Shown here piece after piece: positions 18,482-27,155 of a DNA stretch of 64,000 bases. The position numbers and the translations under genes were made by a program. The notes under the pieces were generated by a model that was not told where the DNA came from, made no database searches, and was given only the letters and a program-made list of their open reading frames with translations. How positions within the stretch are numbered: the first letter of the stretch is position 1; every line of letters begins with the position of its first letter. This DNA comes from CAYQMF01 sp964418595. GTDB taxonomy: Bacteria > Planctomycetota > UBA1135 > UBA2386. Where the stretch lies: the NCBI GenBank assembly GCA_964418595.1, contig CAYQMF010000009.1, forward strand, positions 1-64,000. Reading direction: 5' to 3'.

Positions 18482-20937
18482 AGCAGGTTGAACCTCTTGC
18501 GCAACCACCACTCCGCGGCGAGGAGCAGGGTGAGCACCGCGACGGTAGCCCAGGTGTCCCAGATCGGATAGGGCGTCCTGAACACGTCGGTCGTCGAGAA
18601 CGACGGGATGGCGCGCACGGCTTCGAGCAGATCCCCGGGCGACGCCAGCAGGCGACCGCCCTCCGTGCCGGCGATGCCGTTCAGCGTCGTGAGGTCGACG
18701 GGGCCTTCGCTCTCGACCGCTGCACGCGCCACTTGCAGCACGGCGCTGGCGCCGAACGCGCCCTCGATCCGATGGAAGCCCAGGCTCGTCGCCCGCAGCG
18801 TCGCCTCGTAGCGCCCGGGCACACCCTGCACGGGCGCACAGCTCAGGCTCTCCTCGAGCCCGCCCTCGCGCACCACTTTGAGCATGACGCCCGGCTCGAG
18901 CAGCGGCTCGAGCTTCTCGTCGCGCGCGTCGACTTCGATCCGCACCGTCTCGCCCAGCTCGACGCGCTCCGCGCTCAGGTGGATGCGCGTGCGCGCGCCG
19001 CCGGCGCGCAGGCGACCCTCGAACAGCCAGCGGATGCCCTTCACCCAGAAGCGCTCGTAGGCCGGTCGGTGGATGCCGCGCCAACGGTACGTCTCGTCGG
19101 TGCCCGAGTACAACACCCGCCCGGTGCCGACGGTCTGACCGGCGATGAGGGTCATCTCCTTGCCGTCGGTCTGCCGCAGGCGCGGACTGCCGTGCGTGAC
19201 GACCGGCTGCGCGGCGGGCTTGAGCCCCGCGACCGGGAACGACCAGAAGAAGCCGGGGAGCCGCTCCCACATGAGCTTGCTCTCCTCCTTCCCGTCGACC
19301 ACGAGCGCGAGCGGGTGGAACGCGCCCTGCGGCGTGAGCACCCACGGCCACGCGGTGTCGTACGCATAGCCGAGGCCCGAGGTCTGATCCGCCGTGCGCA
19401 AATCCAACTCCACCGGCAGCAGCTCGGCGAGCGCGTGCAGGGGTGCTTCGGGACGGGCCGCAGGCAGCGTGAACTTCTCGCCCGCCACCCACCACATCCC
19501 GGCGCCGTCCTCGTCGATCTGCCGGCGCACGAGCTGCGCGAACTCCGGGCTCAGCTTGCGAGCGTCGGGATCGAGCAGGATGAACACGTCGAACTTCGCC
19601 AGCGCCTCGCGCGTGCGCGGCAGTTCCTCGATGCGCGTGTTGCCATCCTGCGGGAACGCCTCGTCGGCGCTCTGCAGCCAGCACGACACGTCGATCGTCT
19701 TGTCGCGCATCAGCGTGTCGCGCAGGATCCGGAACTCCGGCGACGGCCCGCCGGCGAGCAGGAGCACGCGGGTCTGTTCGGCGAGCACCTGCACGCGCGC
19801 GCGCCGGGTGTGGCGGTCGGCGTTGGCCGGCTCACCCGGCGGCGGCAGGATCTCGACCGTGTAGTCGATGGTCCCCGGTGCGGCGGCACTGATGTCGGCG
19901 AAGGTCACGCTCGCGGCCGGCGCCGAGGGCGTCAGGCGCACGGTCTTGGCCTGCACCGGCTGCGCGGGTCCGCCCTGCAAGCCGGCGAGCAGGCGGAGCG
20001 TCAGCTCCAGTTCGCCGTAGCCTTGCGCCTGCACCTCCGCGCTGATCCGGAACGGATCGCGCTGGAAGACCTTCTCCGGTGCCTCGATGCGGCGCAGGCT
20101 CACGAACTGCGCCTCCGCGGGATCGCCGATCGGGACCACCAGCGTGTGCGCAACCTTGCGCTGCCCGAGCAGGCGCGCGATCTCCTCGCCCTGCGGGCCG
20201 AGGTTGCGGCGACCGTCGCTCAACACGATCACGCCGGCGATCGCCGCATCGCGACTGCGCTCCAACGCCGCGCGCACCGCCTGCCCGAGGTTGCTGTGAC
20301 GGCCGTCCGCGCTCACCGCGGCGAGGTCGGGGATCGGCGCGGGCTCGCTCGCAGGATCGACGGGCGCCGCCGACGGGTCGACCGGCACCGGCAGGAGCGG
20401 CATCGGCTCGATCCCGGCGTGGAACCCGTAGAGGTGCACGCGGTTGTGCAGCGCGAGCTGACGCAGCGCGGCATGGTCCTCGTGGCGGAGCAAGGCCTTG
20501 GCGAGATCGAGGCGTGGCACCGCCGCCGGGTCGGCGACGCCGAGCCGGTTCCACGCCGCGGCGAGATCGCGCGTCGACTCGCGGCGGTAGGCATCGACGT
20601 GCGCCATCGACTGCGACGTGTCGACCAGCACGATCGCGTGCCCGGGCCGGACCTCGCGCCTGACGGCAACGAGGTCGGGCTCGAACACCAGCAGCAGCAC
20701 GACGATCACCGTCAGCGCGCGCAGCACCGCGAGGATGGTGCGCTGACCCACGGTCAGCTTCGCGCGGTCGCGGCGGTAGAACCGTACGACGATGCCGACG
20801 GCGAGCAGCGCGCCGAGCAACGCGAGCAGCGCGAGCCCGCCGGTGGGAAACGAGGCGAACTCGAAGCGCAGCTCCGCGCCGGGCTCGACTTCGATGCCCT
20901 TCGCGCGCGCCAACCAGAGCCAGAGGTCCTGCATCAC
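18478..20937 (-). CDS. Membrane protein with von Willebrand factor A domain and amidotransferase-like region
   Basis: The 819-residue product has two N-terminal membrane helices (near residues 34-55 and 67-90). A cytoplasm/periplasm-facing vWA domain carries the MIDAS motif DTSQS in AIVLVDTSQSMAHVD, which binds a divalent metal and partner proteins. Beta-rich domains follow, then a region resembling glutamine-amidotransferase-like folds (RVLLLAGGPSPEFRILRDTL ... DVFILLDPDARKLSPEFA), and a last membrane helix close to the C-terminus (TVAVLTLLLAAEWWLR). It overlaps the BatA-like gene by 4 bp (ATGA) and the DUF4175-like gene by 4 bp. In related operons these proteins sit beside a MoxR ATPase, but none is found in this window. 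Probably part of an envelope chaperone or stress complex. Confidence 0.88.
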   Translation of the reverse strand: MMQDLWLWLARAKGIEVEPGAELRFEFASFPTGGLALLALLGALLAVGIVVRFYRRDRAKLTVGQRTILAVLRALTVIVVLLLVFEPDLVAVRREVRPGHAIVLVDTSQSMAHVDAYRRESTRDLAAAWNRLGVADPAAVPRLDLAKALLRHEDHAALRQLALHNRVHLYGFHAGIEPMPLLPVPVDPSAAPVDPASEPAPIPDLAAVSADGRHSNLGQAVRAALERSRDAAIAGVIVLSDGRRNLGPQGEEIARLLGQRKVAHTLVVPIGDPAEAQFVSLRRIEAPEKVFQRDPFRISAEVQAQGYGELELTLRLLAGLQGGPAQPVQAKTVRLTPSAPAASVTFADISAAAPGTIDYTVEILPPPGEPANADRHTRRARVQVLAEQTRVLLLAGGPSPEFRILRDTLMRDKTIDVSCWLQSADEAFPQDGNTRIEELPRTREALAKFDVFILLDPDARKLSPEFAQLVRRQIDEDGAGMWWVAGEKFTLPAARPEAPLHALAELLPVELDLRTADQTSGLGYAYDTAWPWVLTPQGAFHPLALVVDGKEESKLMWERLPGFFWSFPVAGLKPAAQPVVTHGSPRLRQTDGKEMTLIAGQTVGTGRVLYSGTDETYRWRGIHRPAYERFWVKGIRWLFEGRLRAGGARTRIHLSAERVELGETVRIEVDARDEKLEPLLEPGVMLKVVREGGLEESLSCAPVQGVPGRYEATLRATSLGFHRIEGAFGASAVLQVARAAVESEGPVDLTTLNGIAGTEGGRLLASPGDLLEAVRAIPSFSTTDVFRTPYPIWDTWATVAVLTLLLAAEWWLRKRFNLL

Positions 20938-23162
20938 TTCGAGCTCCGGAAGGCGAGAAGGCTCTCGAGCAGCAACGCGGCGAGGAGCGCGAAGGCCAGC
21001 ATGCGCGCCAGATCACCCCCGCTGCTCTCCGCGCCGGCGCCGCCGGCCGCCTCCTCGAACGTCGCGCGCGCCGCGGCCTCCGGCGGATAGGCGCGTTGGA
21101 ACGCGCTGCCGGTGAAGCGCAGCAGCTCGCCCTCGCGCAGCGGTGGGTTGCGCGCGAGCAGGCGCGTGTCCTGCCCGCCGTCGTGCCGCTGCAGGCTCAG
21201 CTCGATCGTGCCGAAGCCGCGCACGTCCGCGAACGGCACGGCCAGCTCGAGGTCGGTCTTGCCGTCCGCGGGCTCGCCGGCGGTGAAGGTCTTGTCCGCG
21301 CCGACCTCGCCACCCGCGCGCACCGTCACATCGGCGCGGAAGCGGCCCGGGTCGAGGCTCGTGCGATAGACGTCGCGGGTGCCGAGGTTGCGACTCGCGT
21401 CGTCCTGCGCGCGCGCCGCCCAGGCGCTGATCCGATGGCAGAGGGTCACGTAGGCCGGCCCGAAGCCCGCCAGGTGGCTCCACCCGTTCTGCAGGTAGTC
21501 GTCGGCGGTCGTGCCGATCTGCACCACGCGCCCCTGCCCCGCCACCGCGGCCTCCGCCGCGCAGATGAGCCCGGGACCGCGCGCATCGCCCACGCGCACG
21601 ATCGGCGTCACGCCCGACGCAGCGTCTTCCACCAGCGGGTGGTACCGCCCCACCAGCACGCCGGGCAGGATCGCGGTGAGCGCCTCCGCCTCCGGACCGA
21701 CCAGCGGGTGTTCGGCATCGGCGAGGAAGGCCGACCGCAGCGCCTTCATGTCGCCGCTCACCTCGCCGAACGCCAGGGGCAACAAGCCACCGCGGCCGGT
21801 GCCGAGCACCTCCGCGTAGCGCGCAGGATCGATCTGGTTGCCGGTGAAGACCACGAGACCGCCGCCGCCCGCGACGTATGCGCGCAGACGCTCCGTCACC
21901 GGTGGCGCCGGTGCGGGCACGTTGCACAGCCAGACGATGTCGAAGGTCGCGAGGTCTTCCTCGGCGAGGCCCTGCTCGCCGACGACCACGGCATCGACGC
22001 CGGTGATCACCTCCAGGTCGGGCGACAGCACCGCCGCCAGATAATAGGTCTCGGCCTCCTCCGGCCGCTGGCCAGGATCGCCGTCGACGAGGAGGCAGCG
22101 CACCGCCGCGCGCACGTGCAGCGCCAACGCGCGCTGGTCGTCGGCGGCGAACGCATCGCGCGCGATCGAGGCGACCACCGCAGAGTCGCCACCCTCGCGG
22201 AAGGTGTGCTGCACCGCCACCTGCACCGACTGGCCGGGTTGCAGCCCATCCAGGGGGAAGGTGCGCTGCGACGACGCGGCGCCGTGACCGAAGCGCACCG
22301 TCAGCTCGCCCGGCTGGCTGGCCGACAACCCGCGGTTCGTGACCTCGATCTCGAACGTGGCCGGCACGCCGGCGACCACGAGCCGGTCCTTCGCACGCAC
22401 CGCGCCGACCGCCACGTTCTCGGCGTCGCGCCCGCCGAGAACGACGACGCGCAAGTGCTGCGTCTCCTGGTCGAGGGCCATCACCGCGGCGGCGAGGTCG
22501 GACTTGGCGCGGCCGTCGACGCCGAGCCAGTCCACCTGCCGGCAATCGGTGTAGAGCACGATCTCGGCGCGCGCGCAGTCGGTCTGCTCCGCCGCCAGGG
22601 CGCGCGCCCGCTGCAGGAGCGTGGCGAGTTCCCCGGTGCCGTCACCGGCCTGTGCCATGGTCGAGAACGCCTCGCGCACGCGCGCCTGCAACTGCGGCCC
22701 GACCCGCTGCCCGACGAGGAGCGGCCGTTGCGGGGCATCGAGGGTCAGCAGCGTCACGACGTCGCCCGGTCGCGTCTCTGCCAGCTTGCCGACCGCGGTG
22801 AGCACCGCGTCGCGTGCCTCCTGCCACGCATCGCGCGCACCGCTGCGCTGCGTCATCGACAGCGAGTCGTCGAGGCAGAGCACGTGCAGGGTCCGCGCCG
22901 CCCCGAACACCCCGCCGGTGAGCTGCGGCCGGGTCACGAGGAACACGAGCAGTGCCACGGCGAGGGTGCGCAGCAGCAGCAGCAACCACTGCTGCATCTG
23001 CAATCGCCGCCGGTTGCGCCGAAGCGCGGCGAGCAGGTACTCCATCGCCGCCCAGCGGACCCGCTTGAACCTGCGGCGGTTGAGCAGGTGGATGATCACC
23101 GGGACGGCGATCAACGGCAGGAGCCACAGCAGGGCCGGGTTCAGGAACGAGAGGGCGAGCAA
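20934..23162 (-). CDS. BatA-domain membrane protein with vWA domain
   Basis: The N-terminus is a typical BatA/aerotolerance-regulator domain: a helix LNPALLWLLPLIAVPVIIHL, the positively charged NRRRFKRVRWAAMEYLLAAL, then a second helix. A vWA domain follows with VLCLDDSLSMTQRSGA, where DDSLS replaces the MIDAS DxSxS. The remaining 742-residue chain has an Ig-like domain and an amidotransferase-like segment (VAGGGGLVVFTGNQID). The last membrane helix is near the C-terminus (LARMLAFALLAALLLESLLA). It is the first gene after a 153-bp spacer, so the tightly coupled sub-operon 23162-12071 probably starts here. The family is linked to envelope stress and MoxR-dependent complex assembly. Confidence 0.9.
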   Translation of the reverse strand: MLALSFLNPALLWLLPLIAVPVIIHLLNRRRFKRVRWAAMEYLLAALRRNRRRLQMQQWLLLLLRTLAVALLVFLVTRPQLTGGVFGAARTLHVLCLDDSLSMTQRSGARDAWQEARDAVLTAVGKLAETRPGDVVTLLTLDAPQRPLLVGQRVGPQLQARVREAFSTMAQAGDGTGELATLLQRARALAAEQTDCARAEIVLYTDCRQVDWLGVDGRAKSDLAAAVMALDQETQHLRVVVLGGRDAENVAVGAVRAKDRLVVAGVPATFEIEVTNRGLSASQPGELTVRFGHGAASSQRTFPLDGLQPGQSVQVAVQHTFREGGDSAVVASIARDAFAADDQRALALHVRAAVRCLLVDGDPGQRPEEAETYYLAAVLSPDLEVITGVDAVVVGEQGLAEEDLATFDIVWLCNVPAPAPPVTERLRAYVAGGGGLVVFTGNQIDPARYAEVLGTGRGGLLPLAFGEVSGDMKALRSAFLADAEHPLVGPEAEALTAILPGVLVGRYHPLVEDAASGVTPIVRVGDARGPGLICAAEAAVAGQGRVVQIGTTADDYLQNGWSHLAGFGPAYVTLCHRISAWAARAQDDASRNLGTRDVYRTSLDPGRFRADVTVRAGGEVGADKTFTAGEPADGKTDLELAVPFADVRGFGTIELSLQRHDGGQDTRLLARNPPLREGELLRFTGSAFQRAYPPEAAARATFEEAAGGAGAESSGGDLARMLAFALLAALLLESLLAFRSSK

Positions 23163-23227
23163 TGGATCGTGTGGGGCTGGTCGCTCGGCGGGTGTGGGGT
23201 CACGTCGCGCTCGCGATCGGCGTCGTT

Positions 23228-23246
23228 CGCCCGGGGCTCTCGGGCG
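23228..23246 (-). terminator. Possible terminator hairpin in spacer before BatA-like gene
   Basis: A perfect 6-bp inverted repeat CGCCCG/CGGGCG encloses a 7-nt loop in the 153-bp spacer between the toroid-protein gene and the BatA-like gene. There is no T-tract on either side, so it would be an imperfect intrinsic terminator, or simply a mark of this GC-rich DNA. The rest of the spacer (23163-23315) shows no clear promoter. Confidence 0.25.
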
Positions 23247-23315
23247 TGGGAACTCTACGGAAGCGCACGGAAGGGTGCGAGGACGAGGATGGTCTGCGGG
23301 CGGACGCGGCCTTCC

Positions 23316-24353
23316 TCACCGCTGGTAGAGCGGCACGTTGGCATACGGGAGCTGCAGGATCGTGAGTGCGATCGCGGTGCCGTAGGTCGTGCCCACGCCG
23401 TCGCCCTGCCAGGACCCATCGCCGGACTGGCTGCGCCGCAGGCTGCGCGCCATCTCCGCGTAGTAGTCGAGCCACTGGCGGCCGCCGGCGAAGTACATCG
23501 CCTGCGCGAGGTACAGGTGCGAGTAGAAGTAGTGGCCGCTGCCGTGGCCGCCGACGGAGAGGTTCTTCTTGGCGTACTCGAAGGCCTTCTCGGCCATCGG
23601 GTCGTCATAACGGCCGGCGCTGTAGAGCACGGCGACCGCCGCGGCGGTGATCGGCGGCCGACCGCCGCCGCCGCCGCGCAGGCTGTAGCGGATGCTGCCG
23701 TCGGCGTTGGCCGACTTGGCGATGTAGTCGACCGCCTTCTTGACGGTCTCGGTTGGCACCACGATGCCGGCGTTGCGACACGCGCGCAGCGCCTGCATCT
23801 GCGTCACCGTCACGCTGCCCTCGTCGCCGCCCGACGTCGGCGTGTAGATCCAGCCGCCGTACGGCGACTGCGCCTGCGCGATGAGCTTCACCGCCAGGCC
23901 CAACACGCGGCTCAGATCCTGCTGCCGGCGCTCGTCCTCCTCCATGCCGTAGACCTCGGCGAGGAACATGGTGGCGAAGCCGTGGCCGTACATGCTCTGC
24001 GCTTCTTCCGCCGGGGCCGTGATCAGGCCGCTCGGCTGCTGCTGTGCGATGAGGAAGTCGACGCAGCGCCGCACATGCCGCCAGTGCTTGCCGCGCGTCG
24101 GAGTCGAGCCGCCGCCGATCAAGGCCATGCCGGCGAGGCCGGTCATCGCGCACGGGTACATCCCTTGCCGGCCGTCGCTCCGCCACGATCCGTCGCGGTT
24201 CTGGGTGCGCGCCAGATAGTCGAGGCCGCGCTGGATCGACGCTTCGATCTCCGCATCGACTCCTTCCGGGAAGAGGGTCTTCCCCTGCGCCGGCAGCGAA
24301 CCAGCGGCGAGGGTCAAGAGGGACAGGAAGCGCAGGCTGGGCGTGAGCATCAC
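23316..24353 (-). CDS. Exported alpha/alpha-toroid (prenyltransferase/squalene-oxidase repeat) protein
   Basis: The 345-residue product has a signal peptide cleaved at LPA/Q, then repeated helix-turn units of the terpene-cyclase/prenyltransferase toroid: GLDYLARTQNRDGSWRSD, CVDFLIAQQQPSGLITA, LIAQAQSPYGGWIYTPTSG, AVDYIAKSANADGSIRYSL and MARSLRRSQSGDGSWQGDGV. The QxxDGSW-like motifs are those of the structural repeat. The catalytic DxDD of squalene cyclases is not seen, so a cyclase reaction should not be assumed. Proteins of this type are widespread in planctomycete vWA/PQQ gene neighbourhoods. The GTG at 24353 overlaps the upstream stop as GTGA; the ATG at 24350 is an alternative start with 1-bp overlap. 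Confidence 0.88.
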   Translation of the reverse strand: MMLTPSLRFLSLLTLAAGSLPAQGKTLFPEGVDAEIEASIQRGLDYLARTQNRDGSWRSDGRQGMYPCAMTGLAGMALIGGGSTPTRGKHWRHVRRCVDFLIAQQQPSGLITAPAEEAQSMYGHGFATMFLAEVYGMEEDERRQQDLSRVLGLAVKLIAQAQSPYGGWIYTPTSGGDEGSVTVTQMQALRACRNAGIVVPTETVKKAVDYIAKSANADGSIRYSLRGGGGGRPPITAAAVAVLYSAGRYDDPMAEKAFEYAKKNLSVGGHGSGHYFYSHLYLAQAMYFAGGRQWLDYYAEMARSLRRSQSGDGSWQGDGVGTTYGTAIALTILQLPYANVPLYQR

Positions 24354-27019
24354 TTTCGCACTCCGTCTTCGATGTCGCGGATCGCGTCCAGTTCGGCGTT
24401 GGCGGCCGCCGTGTCGCGCAGGGTTCGGAACACGTCGAGCCGCGCCAGGTGCCAGCGCGGCAGCATGCCGGGCGACAGCACCGCGCGACAGCGATCGAGG
24501 AGTGCGAGCGCCATGTCGCGCTGCTGCACCACGGCCATGCTGACCGCGACCTCGTGCGCCACCGGCAGCAGTTGCCGCTCGACCTCGCGGCGGGCTTCGG
24601 GCCCGAGTTGGTCGGTCTGCATGGCGGCGACGAAGGCGTCGACCGCGCCGCCGAGGTCGCCCGCCTGCATCAACAGCCGCGCGCCTTGGCCCGGATCACC
24701 CGCTTCTGCCGCCGCGGCACGCAGGGCTCGAACCGCGCCGTACACTTCGATCCCGCCCGCGTAGGCGGCCACGAGGTACGGCCCGGCCACGGCCAGATTG
24801 GCGCGCGACGCAAACGGCTCCTGTCCCTGCAGGAAGCGCGGTAGCTCGCGTGAGCGCCAGCCGCTCTCGCCGCTGGTCGGCAGGATGTGGACGCGGCGCT
24901 CGCCCGGCAGCAGGACCAGGCCGTCGCTGACCACACCGCGTCCCTGGCCGGGCTCCGGCACCTCGACGTCCCAGAGCCGGATGCCGGTCCGCAGTTCGAC
25001 GCAGGTCAGCTTGCGTCCGGTGATGAAGAGATGGCGGTCGTCGTGCCCGACGAGGTAGTCCATGTCGCCGGGGACGAGGCTCAGCAGCCACTCGATCTCG
25101 CCGGTGGTCGTGTCCAGGCAGACGAGGCAACGGCCGTCGACCGGCGCGAAGACGATCCGGCCCTCGTGCAGGATCACCTCGCTCGGGTACGGGAAGCCCG
25201 GCATGCTCGTGACGGTGGACAGGCTCGGCCCGAACCTCGGTTGGGCGCGCCGGGGACCGCGGTTGACCGCGTGGCTACGGTGCGGGTGCAACCGCTCGTA
25301 GCGGCGGATCCAACGCACGACGCCGGAGTACGCATCGATCGCCGCGATGGCACCTGCGTTGGTCATCACGAGCGCCGTGTCGCGATCGACGACCACGTGG
25401 CACCCGGGCGCGCGCACCAGTTCGCTGCCGCCGGCGTGAACAGGCGTGCGGAACAGGAGCGCACCGGTCTTGGCCTGGATCGCCTGCAACGAGTACATGC
25501 CGCGCACCAGCACCGGCACCAGCAGCCGATCCTGGAACACGGTCGGCGTGGCGAGGAAGGTCAGCGCCCGCGACGCCTCGTTGTCGGTGTCGTGACCGAG
25601 CGCCCAGCACGGCGCGAGGTCCTTCGCGTCGAGCGCGACGAGCCGGTTCTCGAGCACCGGGCCCGCGCCCGGCAGCCGGCGCGTCGGCACGAGCACCGCG
25701 TAGAGGCGCTCGCCATCGCCGGTCACCTGCATCGTCGCGAGGTCGTACGACGCGACGCGCGGCGGCGCGCTGTTCATCTCGATGCGGTACGGCTGCACCG
25801 AGCCATCGCCCTCGGCGAGCATCCGCCCGGTTCCGAGTTCGTGCCGGCGCAGGCGGTTGTGCTCCATGAACAACAGCGAGTCGCCGCTGGGCACCGCGCT
25901 GTTCCCCGGCTCCCCGAGGCGCGCCGCCGGCAGCACGACGGCGCCGTCGCCACCGACCGTGATGACGAGGTTGCGGGACTGCTGGGTCGGCGCTGCGTAG
26001 GGGCGCGATTCGACGAAGGCGTGCTGCCACACGGGGATCAGCGAGTCGAACTCACCCGGGTCGCGCGGTGGCGCCACAGGTGGCCGGGTCGTGGGAGGTT
26101 TGGGCAGGACCCGCGACGCGGCGGCGAAGAGAGGGTGCGCGGCCAACGCACTCACCGGCGTCAGCTCGCCGAGGATGCGCACGCTGGCACCCGGGTAGCG
26201 CTGTGCCATCTCGTCGAGAACGGCGGCCGCGGCGGCCGGTTCATCGCCGAGCGCATGGCAGACGGCGAGCACGAGATCGACGTCGAGGGCGTTCGCGCCC
26301 GGCACGCCATCGCCGTCGCGGAAGCGTGGGTGCATCCCGCGCAGGCTGCGCAGCACCTCGGCCGCGGCCCGGAATCGCCCCGCATCGAGCAGCAGATCGC
26401 CGAGCGCCGCCAGCGCACGCGCGGCGGCGTCGGTGGCGTAGTAGCGGTTGCACAGCGCCTCGAGGGCGCGGACGTCGCGCGCGTCGAACGCCGCGCGGAA
26501 CAAGCGCTCCGCCTCGATCTCGAAGCGGATGCGGTACAGCTCGAGGCCCTCCTGGGGCATCGAGCTGAGCAGCTCATGGCAGAGGCGCAACACCGGCCGG
26601 TAGAGCCGGCCGTCGGCGCTGTACACCGCCTTGCCCGGATCATCCTCGTCCGCGAACGGATCGCGCGCGGGCCGCTCGCCCGCGGCGGGATCGTCGGGCT
26701 GCGGAGCACCCCCGGCGGCCGGGTCCCCGGCGTCGCGCACAACCCGCCCCTCGACCGCGTCCTGGAGGACGCGGATGGCGCCGTCGTAGTCGCGCCGCTC
26801 GAGGAAGTCCTGCGCCCGGCGCAGGAAGCGGTCGAGGTTGGGGCTCTCGATCAACTGGGCGCGGATCCCGAGGTCGGGATCCTGCCGCCCGTCGTCCTGC
26901 GGCTCTGCGATCAATGCACCCGGCGCGGCTGGCACCACGGTCCGGACACGCTGGGCGGGCAACGACCCGTGCGACACGGGCACGCAGCAGCAACAGATCA
27001 GGATGAATCTTTGGATCAC
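24350..27019 (-). CDS. Exported PQQ-like beta-propeller protein with N-terminal helical repeats
   Basis: The 889-residue product starts with GTG and a signal peptide of unusual make-up (MIQRFILICCCCVPVSHG, cleaved at LPA/Q). Residues about 55-300 are helical, TPR-like. A Pro-rich linker near 315 follows. Residues about 350-770 hold WD/PQQ-type blades, for example NRLVALDAKDLAPCWALG, QAIQAKTGALLFRTPV, GAIAAIDAYSGVVRWIRRY, RCLVCLDTTTGEIEWLLSL and CVELRTGIRLWDVEV. The C-terminus is helical again. There is no sign of the calcium and PQQ ligands of true dehydrogenases, so it is probably a non-enzymatic BamB-like or binding propeller. It heads the minus-strand gene string and diverges from 27156-29423 across 136 bp. 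Confidence 0.87.
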   Translation of the reverse strand: MIQRFILICCCCVPVSHGSLPAQRVRTVVPAAPGALIAEPQDDGRQDPDLGIRAQLIESPNLDRFLRRAQDFLERRDYDGAIRVLQDAVEGRVVRDAGDPAAGGAPQPDDPAAGERPARDPFADEDDPGKAVYSADGRLYRPVLRLCHELLSSMPQEGLELYRIRFEIEAERLFRAAFDARDVRALEALCNRYYATDAAARALAALGDLLLDAGRFRAAAEVLRSLRGMHPRFRDGDGVPGANALDVDLVLAVCHALGDEPAAAAAVLDEMAQRYPGASVRILGELTPVSALAAHPLFAAASRVLPKPPTTRPPVAPPRDPGEFDSLIPVWQHAFVESRPYAAPTQQSRNLVITVGGDGAVVLPAARLGEPGNSAVPSGDSLLFMEHNRLRRHELGTGRMLAEGDGSVQPYRIEMNSAPPRVASYDLATMQVTGDGERLYAVLVPTRRLPGAGPVLENRLVALDAKDLAPCWALGHDTDNEASRALTFLATPTVFQDRLLVPVLVRGMYSLQAIQAKTGALLFRTPVHAGGSELVRAPGCHVVVDRDTALVMTNAGAIAAIDAYSGVVRWIRRYERLHPHRSHAVNRGPRRAQPRFGPSLSTVTSMPGFPYPSEVILHEGRIVFAPVDGRCLVCLDTTTGEIEWLLSLVPGDMDYLVGHDDRHLFITGRKLTCVELRTGIRLWDVEVPEPGQGRGVVSDGLVLLPGERRVHILPTSGESGWRSRELPRFLQGQEPFASRANLAVAGPYLVAAYAGGIEVYGAVRALRAAAAEAGDPGQGARLLMQAGDLGGAVDAFVAAMQTDQLGPEARREVERQLLPVAHEVAVSMAVVQQRDMALALLDRCRAVLSPGMLPRWHLARLDVFRTLRDTAAANAELDAIRDIEDGVRK

Positions 27020-27155
27020 GCGCGCAGCCGGGCGGATGTCGCCTGCGATGCTCGGGGCAGGCCCACTCTACGTCGACAGCTTGCCGCCGGCGAGGCCCCG
27101 CACCGGTAAGCTCGCCCCGACGCTCCCGCGCTTGCCGACCTCCCGACGCACCGAA

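Noticed and set aside
18482..19684. N-terminal extension of the DUF4175-like protein to 1148 aa
   Set aside because: The extension is an out-of-frame shadow of the vWA gene; the GTG in the GTGA overlap at 18481 is the coupled start.
23316..24353. True squalene-hopene cyclase
   Set aside because: Short (345 aa), exported, and without the DxDD catalytic motif; only the toroid repeats are shared.
21096..24764. Long plus-strand open frame (1222 aa) over the vWA and toroid genes
   Set aside because: Antisense to three genes with recognisable domains. Arg/His/Ala-rich with no motif.
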